Assembly (NCBI RefSeq): GCF_026891035.1
Contig: NZ_JAPTGG010000003.1
Span: 248,001-312,000 of the forward strand
Direction of reading: 5' to 3'
Source: Dasania phycosphaerae
GTDB lineage: Bacteria > Pseudomonadota > Gammaproteobacteria > Pseudomonadales > Dasaniaceae
Length of the DNA: 64,000 nucleotides
Shown: positions 51,081 through 57,797 of the stretch, one piece after another
Layout of the letters: the number at the start of each line of letters is the position of its first letter
Numbering within the stretch: the first letter of the stretch is position 1
Notes under the pieces: model-generated
Databases searched by the model: none
The model's input: the letters and a program-made list of their open reading frames with translations, nothing else
What the model was told of the DNA's origin: nothing
Translations under genes and position numbers: made by a program

Positions 51081-51188
51081 AGCTGTAAGTGACAAGCTAC
51101 AAGTGGCAAGATTAAAACACTAAGCCCTTGGTTAAGCCTGATGGTCCCAGCTAGGCTACTTGTAGCTTGTAGCTTGTAGCTTGTAGCT
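51081..51188. repeat. Facing pair of heptamer arrays, site 7
   Basis: The left arm (51081-51115) has five plus-strand units, AGCTGTA first and AGATTAA last, with AGCTACA in the middle. The right arm (51161-51188) has four perfect TGTAGCT units, that is AGCTACA on the other strand. The arms face each other across about 45 bases and can pair. The right arm ends eight bases before the WD40 gene stop. Confidence 0.8.
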
Positions 51189-51196
51189 AAAGCGCG

Positions 51197-52228
51197 TCAG
51201 CGCTTTAAAACAAGACTAAAGCCATTGGAGGCCAGTGCTAGGTATTTACCGCTGGTGGCGCTAAACCCTACTGCCACGATGCTGGCGCTGGTGGGTTTAA
51301 CTGGGTCGCGTTTGGGTACGGTCCAGCTGGCCAGGGGTTTGAGTGTGTTGACGTCCCATAGCTGTACTTTTCTATCAGAGCTGCCGGTAAGTAATTGCTT
51401 ACCATCGCTGGAAAAACTGGCTGCTGTAAAGGCTTGGCCGCGACGCAGGCTGCTGGCGCGCAGCGGTAGCTCGCCTAGTAGCTTGCCGCTGCGGGTGTCC
51501 CACAGTGCGGCCTTGTCGTATTTGGCTACGGTAAAGGCTTTATCGCCAGCGGGGCTTAGGGCCACGGTTACGACTTCGTCGGCGTGGGTCCAGGTAAATA
51601 AGGCTTGGCCGTTACTAACATCCCAGAGTTTGGCGTCGTTATCATCTGAGCCGGTAAGGGCCATTTTGCCGTCGTCACTGAGGGCGACGGCGGTGACTCT
51701 ATTACGGTGGTAAAAGCTGCGTTTAATACCGCCGCGCTTAACATCAAATAAAACGGCGCTGTCGTCGTGTAGGCCTAAAAAGGCAAAGTTACCATTGTTG
51801 GTGAGGGCGATGTCGTGTACTTGGCTGGGGGCTGTCCAAAAGGTTAGCGCTTGGCCGTTTTGGGTAGACCATAGCACCATGGTTTGGTGGTCGGCGGTGA
51901 GGGCAAAGTCGCCCTCCGGTGAGAAACCGCTAGCAATAATGTTGCTGTACTCGCCCTGTTTGTGATTCCAGTTAAACAGCCGTTCGTTTTGGCTGCTGCG
52001 CCACAGGCTGCCACCGTGGTGTATGGAGCCTATCACGCTGAGTTTACCATCCTGGCTAATGGCGCCGCTGTACAGGCCCTTAACCGCGACTTCTACGCTG
52101 TGCTCAGGGGTTTTGCTGTTATCACAGGCGCTGAGCAGTAGGGCCGCTAATAGTAGCGCGCTAAGTTTGACGGGGGTTATATAAGATTGCAGCATTCGTG
52201 GGCTACGACTGCTGTGCAGTACTGGCAT
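51197..52228 (-). CDS. WD40-repeat lipoprotein
   Basis: The 343-residue product has a lipoprotein signal (LLLSAC, Cys35 from this start) and then about seven WD40 blades, the clearest being ALTGSDDNDAKLWDVSNGQ and LLTGSSDRKVQLWDVNTLK. It should form a periplasm-facing beta-propeller for protein contacts. The partner is unknown. GGCGAG lies upstream of the ATG at 52228. An ATG at 52195 gives a shorter, more usual signal peptide. It may be one transcription unit with rsd upstream. Confidence 0.85.
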   Translation of the reverse strand: MPVLHSSRSPRMLQSYITPVKLSALLLAALLLSACDNSKTPEHSVEVAVKGLYSGAISQDGKLSVIGSIHHGGSLWRSSQNERLFNWNHKQGEYSNIIASGFSPEGDFALTADHQTMVLWSTQNGQALTFWTAPSQVHDIALTNNGNFAFLGLHDDSAVLFDVKRGGIKRSFYHRNRVTAVALSDDGKMALTGSDDNDAKLWDVSNGQALFTWTHADEVVTVALSPAGDKAFTVAKYDKAALWDTRSGKLLGELPLRASSLRRGQAFTAASFSSDGKQLLTGSSDRKVQLWDVNTLKPLASWTVPKRDPVKPTSASIVAVGFSATSGKYLALASNGFSLVLKR

Positions 52229-52356
52229 TGGCCGTTCTCGCCTTGGTCATAGTTTTACGCCATCTCTGGCAGTGGCACCAGAGCATGGCAATAAGAGTTA
52301 AGCCTTTATATCGGCAGGCTGAGCTGATTCGCTAGGGTGTTTTTTTACCCGGCCGT

Positions 52357-52827
52357 TTAGGCTTCGCTGGCAACCACGGCCTTGTGAGCGTTGTGCATCA
52401 CATCGATTAAGCGGTCTTCTATTTCAAAGCGCAGCTCTAGCGTTTCGCCCAGTTTAGAAAGTTTAGTCGACAAATCATTGAGTGGGGTGCTGGGGTCAGT
52501 TTCGGCGTATTGGTCGTGAAACTCCATCGCTATAGAGGTGTTTTCGTTTAGCTCGGGTAGCAGGCCTTGGGCGATGTTGGCGCTGCCGTCTTTAAACTCT
52601 TCGGCCTCGCGCAGTAACTGGTAATACACTTCAAAGTGGCCGGCACAAACATAGTCTACTAATAATTGGCAAAAGTTCTGCAGGCGTTTATGCAGCTGTT
52701 CGGCGCTTTTGTGATCTTCACCGGCGGCGCAAAACTCAACAATGAGTTTTTGGCGCTCTTCTAACCAGCGCTCTATCATATCGTTAACGCCGCTCCAGCG
52801 CTCTTCTATGGTGCATGTGTCTAGCAT
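52357..52827 (-). CDS. rsd: Anti-sigma-70 regulator Rsd/AlgQ
   Basis: The 156-residue helical protein matches the Rsd/AlgQ family: MLDTCTIEERWSGVNDMIERWLEERQKLI at the N-terminus binds sigma-70 region 4, and FCQLLVDYVCAGHFEVYYQLL is central. AlgQ also affects alginate genes in Pseudomonas. Together with 6S RNA it gives the window two independent brakes on sigma-70. Its position between the FKBP and dsbB genes agrees with Pseudomonas order. Confidence 0.93.
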   Translation of the reverse strand: MLDTCTIEERWSGVNDMIERWLEERQKLIVEFCAAGEDHKSAEQLHKRLQNFCQLLVDYVCAGHFEVYYQLLREAEEFKDGSANIAQGLLPELNENTSIAMEFHDQYAETDPSTPLNDLSTKLSKLGETLELRFEIEDRLIDVMHNAHKAVVASEA

Positions 52828-52983
52828 AGTAAGTCCCCTAATACCTAACTGCTTGATGGGAGGTGCTTCCCTACGTCAGTAGCCAATATTAACTGTAACT
52901 GCGTATTCTTGTTATAAGCATGCTTGCTGTTGAATATAAGTGAGCCGGACCTGGCTGGCAAGGCATACTTGCCCTGGCCGTGC

Positions 52984-53712
52984 TTATTTCAAGCAGCTTA
53001 CCACTATGGGTATAACAATGGCGCTAAAACTGCCGGTTAAGCATAGCGCTAAGCTGGCAAAGGCACCGGCCTTGCTGTTGCGCTCAAAGGCTAACACGGT
53101 GGCGGTACCGTGCGCAGTAATACCTAAGCAAAAGCCCCAAATCCTATCATCGTGTATGCGCAGCCAGCGCAAAATCAGCGGCCCAAAGCATAGCCCGGTG
53201 ACGGCGGTGACCATCACGCCGCCTGCCGCTAAAGCGGTATGGCCGCCAATCAGTTCGCTGACGTTCATCGCAATGGGAGTGGTGAGTGATTTGGTCGATA
53301 GCGATAATAAAGTTTCGTTGCTGGCCCCCATGGCATAGGCCAGGCCTACGGCTGAAAGGGCAGCAAAGCTAGCACCAAACACCAGAGTGATGGCTATGGG
53401 GGCAAATAGCTGGCGTATGTATTTGGCGTTTTGATACAGCGGTATGGCCAGTGCTACGGTGGTGGGGCCTAGTAATAGGGTGAGTATATAGCTGCTCTCA
53501 AAGTACTGCTGGTAGCTAATCCCTAGTAGTTTAATCAACAGGGCGATAACAGCCGCGCAAACTATGGTGGGGTGCAGTAGTGCAAAGCGCTGGCTGCGCA
53601 GGTATAGCTGCTGGCTAAGTTGAAAGCAGATGAGGGTGAGGCTAATGGCAAACAGTGGGCTGTAAATAAAGTCGTTATACCAAGCACTGCTGGGGCTTAA
53701 CAAATCACTCAT
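52984..53712 (-). CDS. lrgB: LrgB/CidB family membrane protein
   Basis: The 242-residue protein has about seven membrane helices and the LrgB pattern, with LLGPTTVALAIPLYQN and a GFCLGITAHGTATVLAFE block. LrgAB/CidAB were described as holin-like regulators of murein hydrolases; the plant relative exports glycolate. The start overlaps the lrgA stop by eight bases. Confidence 0.92.
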   Translation of the reverse strand: MSDLLSPSSAWYNDFIYSPLFAISLTLICFQLSQQLYLRSQRFALLHPTIVCAAVIALLIKLLGISYQQYFESSYILTLLLGPTTVALAIPLYQNAKYIRQLFAPIAITLVFGASFAALSAVGLAYAMGASNETLLSLSTKSLTTPIAMNVSELIGGHTALAAGGVMVTAVTGLCFGPLILRWLRIHDDRIWGFCLGITAHGTATVLAFERNSKAGAFASLALCLTGSFSAIVIPIVVSCLK

Positions 53713-54046
53713 GCATTTTTACCAGCCGTTTCATTAACAGGGCGTTAAAAATGAGTGACAGCACTGTGCCTGCAACCAGCGACACGGCTATAGCCAACCA
53801 CTGTGACATAATTTGGGCGCTTAAAAAAAACAGGCCAGTGGTAGCCGGCACAAATAATAAGGTCATCAGGCCAATCAGCGATTGGCTGGCGTTTTGTAAG
53901 GATTTAGCAACGCCGCCGCGCAGGCACAGCGCGGCAAACAATAGCAGCATACCTATCACCGGGCCTGGCAGAGCGACTTGGGTGTAACTGCGGATTAACT
54001 CACCTAAGCATTGAAAAAATAATAAAATGCTAAGCCCTTTAATCAT
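53705..54046 (-). CDS. lrgA: LrgA/CidA family membrane protein
   Basis: The 113-residue protein has four membrane helices and the LrgA motif LPGPVIGMLLLF. I chose the ATG at 54046, which overlaps the dsbB stop as ATGA; upstream in-frame codons to 54151 lie inside dsbB. It pairs with lrgB in a coupled operon. Confidence 0.92.
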   Translation of the reverse strand: MIKGLSILLFFQCLGELIRSYTQVALPGPVIGMLLLFAALCLRGGVAKSLQNASQSLIGLMTLLFVPATTGLFFLSAQIMSQWLAIAVSLVAGTVLSLIFNALLMKRLVKMHE

Positions 54047-54537
54047 GCGGCTGAAGGCTGCTTGCGTAAGAGTTGCCACAGGGCTAGGCCGAAAAAGCCA
54101 ACAAACCAGGCCAACGACCACTCGGCCATGCTCAGGCCTATAAATGACCAATCCACTTCCGCGCAGTTGCCATCACCCAGTACTAGCATTTTTAAGGCTT
54201 CGGCAAAGGGGAAGGTTTCCAGCATGTACTCTAAGCTGGGTCCGCAGGCGGGCACTAACTCGGGGGGCAGATGCTGCATCCATACTTGGCGGCCAGCGGC
54301 GGCGAGGCCACCTAGGCTGGCCAATAGGATAAGCGCGCTGTAAATTTTGTAGCGTTGATTGTCGATAATAGCGATAAGCGCAAATGCGCCAATTAAGCAG
54401 TAGGCTATGCGCTGTGTCATGCATAGTGGGCAGGGGATTAGGCCCATGACATATTGGCTATAAAGTCCATAGCCCATCAGGCCGATAACAGAGACTAGAA
54501 AAAAAATATTGATATGACGTGGGCTGCTGGCAATCAT
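54043..54537 (-). CDS. dsbB: Disulfide bond formation protein DsbB
   Basis: DsbB reoxidises DsbA with quinone. The 164-residue protein has four membrane helices, the first periplasmic pair in CPLCMTQR and the second pair in PACGPSLEYM and DGNCAEV. It corresponds to DsbH/DsbB near algQ in Pseudomonas. It is the first gene of the dsbB-lrgA-lrgB unit. The ubiquinone genes in this window would supply its oxidant. Confidence 0.94.
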   Translation of the reverse strand: MIASSPRHINIFFLVSVIGLMGYGLYSQYVMGLIPCPLCMTQRIAYCLIGAFALIAIIDNQRYKIYSALILLASLGGLAAAGRQVWMQHLPPELVPACGPSLEYMLETFPFAEALKMLVLGDGNCAEVDWSFIGLSMAEWSLAWFVGFFGLALWQLLRKQPSAA

Positions 54538-54659
54538 TAATGAGTTCCTCTATGTGGTCTGCTACATTAGGGCAAATGAGCTTTTTGCTCAAGGCTAAAG
54601 TGGCGTTGTAGGCGCTCAGCGCATATCATGTGCCGCATCACTAAAGATAGGGAATAATC

Positions 54660-55094
54660 ATGCAAGCTATGTTCAAGCTGCTTACTGTATTGTTGATTTT
54701 ATTATGTGGCTCTGTGGCATTTGGCCAAGAGGAGGAAGCTGCCGAAGGCGATGAGGCGGCACCGACTACCGCTTATTTTGCATTAAAGCCAGCCTTTGTG
54801 GTGAACTACGGTGGTGTAGGGCGCTTACGTTATTTAAAAACGGCGATTACCTTGCGGGTGAAAACCGGTGGCGGGGCAAACGGCATGGCACAGGTGCGTC
54901 ATCATTTACCTTACATCCGCCACACTTTAGTCATGTTGTTGTCGCAGCAAACGGATGAGCAAATGTCTTCTATGGAAGGGCGTGAGTTATTACGCCAGTC
55001 GGCTTTGGCGGCGGTGCGTGAACTGTTGATAGAGGAAGAAGGTGAAGAGTTTATTGTCGATTTATTATTCGACTCTTTTATTGTTCAGCGCTAA
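54660..55094 (+). CDS. FliL-like protein
   Basis: The 144-residue product has an N-terminal signal or anchor (about 4-22, ending VAFGQ), a short acidic stretch, then a FliL-type domain (FVVNYGGVGRLRYLKTAITLRV, ELLRQSALAAVRELLIEEEGEEFIVDLLFDSFIVQR). No flagellar genes are near, and such stand-alone FliL-like proteins exist in Pseudomonas. Its role outside the flagellum is unknown. The last 30 bases overlap the convergent acpH gene. Confidence 0.85.
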   Translation: MQAMFKLLTVLLILLCGSVAFGQEEEAAEGDEAAPTTAYFALKPAFVVNYGGVGRLRYLKTAITLRVKTGGGANGMAQVRHHLPYIRHTLVMLLSQQTDEQMSSMEGRELLRQSALAAVRELLIEEEGEEFIVDLLFDSFIVQR

Positions 55095-55679
55095 GTCTTC
55101 ACCCATGGTTAATTTTTCGGCGCTAGCAAACTGCTGTAGCTGTGGGTAAAACTCAGTAAAAGCCTGTGCCATATATTGATAGTGTTGAGGCAGTATCTGA
55201 TCAGCTTCGGCCAGCGGATTAGCCACGCGCAGGCGTCGCCCTATGCTGGCGATGACTTCAAGTATAAAGTCCCATTCCTGGTAATGATTAAGCAAATCAT
55301 GTTTGGCTATGCGCTGGGCATGAGCTTGTGCCGTTGCTGGCCAGCGGGTGTTATCGAGTAAAGAATAAACTTCGGCGTTGAACTGTGGCAGGGCTTGCGG
55401 GTGAAATTGCTGCCAGTGCTGGCTGAGAAAATGATCAAAGGCTACATCCAGCATAATGCCGCTAAAACGCCGAAACTTTTTGGGGAAGCGAGCCTGGCAG
55501 GCCCGCACTAATGGATGGCTGTCAGTATAGGCATCTATGCGGCGATGCAGCTGTATACCCTGCTCCCACTCGCTAGGGTATACGCCTTTTAAGGGGCCTT
55601 TAACGACATCCCCCAATAATGCACCTATCATCAAACCCTGTTTGCCGTGGCTTAAATGAAAGTGGGCAAGATAGTTCAT
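55065..55679 (-). CDS. acpH: Acyl carrier protein phosphodiesterase
   Basis: AcpH removes 4'-phosphopantetheine from acyl carrier protein. The 204-residue product (E. coli 193) has the N-terminus MNYLAHFHLSH, GDVVKGPLKGVYP, QLHRRIDAYTDSHP and MLDVAFDHFLSQHW, whose His and Asp residues form the HD-like metal site. It precedes no partner gene. gshA lies 18 bases upstream on the same strand. Confidence 0.93.
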   Translation of the reverse strand: MNYLAHFHLSHGKQGLMIGALLGDVVKGPLKGVYPSEWEQGIQLHRRIDAYTDSHPLVRACQARFPKKFRRFSGIMLDVAFDHFLSQHWQQFHPQALPQFNAEVYSLLDNTRWPATAQAHAQRIAKHDLLNHYQEWDFILEVIASIGRRLRVANPLAEADQILPQHYQYMAQAFTEFYPQLQQFASAEKLTMGEDLALNNKRVE

Positions 55680-55697
55680 GGTGCAGGGGCAGCGTTA

Positions 55698-57284
55698 TTA
55701 TAGCTGCTGATACTGTTGGTAGAAATTGGCCAGGTACTGATCGAAATCTATATTACATTCGCTTTCTATGGCTTGGCGACGCTGGTTAGATTCTTTAGCT
55801 GCACTTTGAAAGGCATCCATTAGCTCGCGGCTGACTGCAGCCTGGGTAAAGTTGGCGTAGTGTTGCTGTGATTGCGCCAGCGCAAATTCAAAATAGCTTT
55901 GTTGGTTTTGTTGCATGTCCGCTAAAATTTTAGCCGATGGCGTGAGCGCTGGGTTGTGCAGTTTTTCTAATTGTTGTTGGCATACGCGTTGGTAATTATC
56001 GCCGCCGTGTAACTGGTCCAAATGTTTGGCCATGGCTGTCATGCCTTGTAATAATTCTTCGGCCCAGTCGGTCATGGCAATATTGCCCGAGCGTTGTTGC
56101 AGCTGTAGCCCGGGTTGGCGGCCGTGGTTTACTACCGCTTTAAAATTTGCGTCTATGCGGGCTCTATCGTCGGCATCGCATTTAGGGCTGTCATCGAACA
56201 GGCAAAATAATAATAAACAGTCGATAAAGCGAATTTGATCTTTGTCTATGCCCAGCGGTAAATAGGGGTTTACGTCTATGCTGCGTACTTCTATGTATTC
56301 AACACCGCGTTGCTGTAGAGCACCTAGGGGAATCTCCCCTGATTTAGTGACGCGCTTGGGGCGTATGGTGCTATAAAATTCATTTTCAATTTGTAATAAG
56401 GCGGTGGATAACTGTTGATACTGGCCGTCTTTTTTAATGCCGATTTTTTGGTAGTCGGGGTGCTCGGTCACTATCGCTTGCTTGAGCGTTTCTATGTAAT
56501 TGGCAATCGTGTTGTAGCAAATCGCTAAGCCATTTTGAGCATTGCTTTGGTAGCCGAAGTCGCCCATACGCAAAGCGGTAGCATGGGGTAGGTAGAGAGT
56601 GCTTTCGTCCAGCGCTTGCAAATTATGTTGCTGACCCTGTAAAAAACATTTGCTTACCGCGGGGGAGGCGCCATAGAGATAGGGCAGCAGCCAGGAGATG
56701 CGGCGGAAGTTGCGAATTAAATGAAAGTAACTTTCGGTTTTATAGTCTTGCAGTGATAGCGCCTGTAACTCGGCTGTGCTTTGCTGTTGCAAATGTGGCC
56801 ACAAAGCTTCGGGTAGTGAGAAGTTGTAATGTATGCCCGAAATGGTTTGCATGGCTCTGCCATAGCGATTGCCTAAGCCTATACGGTAGGTGGTTTTCAT
56901 TTCTGCAACATTGGAGCTGCCATAGCGGGCCACCGGTATCTGCTCATCAGCAGGTAGTTGGCAGGGCATACTGGCGGTCCATAGCAGCTCATTGTCCAGC
57001 TGTGAGTACACGTAGGTATGCACTTCATCCAATGAGGCTAAAGCCCCATCAATAGTAGGGAATACTGGGGTGATTAATTCTAATAAGGCTTCAGAAAAGT
57101 CGGTGGTGATTCTGGGGTGAGTCAGTGCCGAGCCCAGGCTTTGGGGGTGGTCGGTTTGGGCTAACAGGCCGCTAGTATCGGTGCGTAAGCTCTCTTTTTC
57201 TATGCCGCGTTGCAGCTCTTTTAAATACTGGAAGGCGTCGGTTTGGCTAAGTTGTTGTATGCGCTGGGTGGCTAACTCTGGCAA
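55698..57284 (-). CDS. gshA: Glutamate-cysteine ligase
   Basis: GshA makes gamma-glutamylcysteine, the first step of glutathione synthesis. The 528-residue product (E. coli 518) is the class I type, with LQRGIEKESLRT at the N-terminus, ETTYR-like KTTYRIGLGNRYG, ISGIHYNFSLP and YIEVRSIDVNPYLPLGID. The start codon is TTG at 57284, seven bases after GGAG. E. coli gshA is also known to use a UUG start, so this appears to be a conserved low-efficiency start. gshB is not in the window. Confidence 0.96.
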   Translation of the reverse strand: MPELATQRIQQLSQTDAFQYLKELQRGIEKESLRTDTSGLLAQTDHPQSLGSALTHPRITTDFSEALLELITPVFPTIDGALASLDEVHTYVYSQLDNELLWTASMPCQLPADEQIPVARYGSSNVAEMKTTYRIGLGNRYGRAMQTISGIHYNFSLPEALWPHLQQQSTAELQALSLQDYKTESYFHLIRNFRRISWLLPYLYGASPAVSKCFLQGQQHNLQALDESTLYLPHATALRMGDFGYQSNAQNGLAICYNTIANYIETLKQAIVTEHPDYQKIGIKKDGQYQQLSTALLQIENEFYSTIRPKRVTKSGEIPLGALQQRGVEYIEVRSIDVNPYLPLGIDKDQIRFIDCLLLFCLFDDSPKCDADDRARIDANFKAVVNHGRQPGLQLQQRSGNIAMTDWAEELLQGMTAMAKHLDQLHGGDNYQRVCQQQLEKLHNPALTPSAKILADMQQNQQSYFEFALAQSQQHYANFTQAAVSRELMDAFQSAAKESNQRRQAIESECNIDFDQYLANFYQQYQQL

Positions 57285-57424
57285 GGTCTTACTCCGTTGC
57301 CTTTCGACGGCTGGCGGTGGTCTGTAGCGTTGCGAAAGGAAAATTGATGATTGTGCGCAGTGTAATGATGCCGTTAGCGCTATACAAGCGCGTACGGGCT
57401 TTTTTTGCCTAGGCTGGCAGGGGG

Positions 57425-57787
57425 CTAGGCGTTATCCTCGGGCTGTAGCCGCTGGGCAATTAATTGTTTCCATTGGATAATATCGGTGTCTTCGGCGTCG
57501 TAAATCGCAAAGCCTATATTAAAGTCCTGCCCCTGAGGCACCACCCACTTAACTTCACCTATCAGCTGCATGGGCGCTTGCTGGTCGTTAAATTCGGCGA
57601 ATAGGCGCAGTATGCTGCCTAACTCCGGTTTTTCATCCATTTGAAATTGCAGGCCGTTAGCGGAGATATCCAAGCTGTTACAGATCACCACTTTGGTGCC
57701 GCCAAATGAGCCGCTGCTATAGGTTTCTACAAAAATGGTGGCTTGCTCGCTGACTCGGCTTTCGCTGCGTTTCTCATTATTATTCAT
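57425..57787 (-). CDS. PilZ domain protein
   Basis: The 120-residue product is a single PilZ domain. The c-di-GMP motifs are present: an RSESR arginine block at the N-terminus and DISANGLQF (D/NxSxxG). I chose the ATG at 57787 with AAGG upstream; the start at 57859 lies inside the previous gene. It follows the DUF1631 gene by 10 bases, so the two form an operon. Confidence 0.92.
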   Translation of the reverse strand: MNNNEKRSESRVSEQATIFVETYSSGSFGGTKVVICNSLDISANGLQFQMDEKPELGSILRLFAEFNDQQAPMQLIGEVKWVVPQGQDFNIGFAIYDAEDTDIIQWKQLIAQRLQPEDNA

Positions 57788-57797
57788 CGCTGGTGCC

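Noticed and set aside
51081..51188. Heptamer arrays as a CRISPR array.
   Set aside because: Units are 7 bases with no spacers, and no cas gene is present.
52957..52973. GGCAAG/CTTGCC hairpin downstream of lrgB as a terminator.
   Set aside because: The stem is only six base pairs and no T-run follows on the minus strand.
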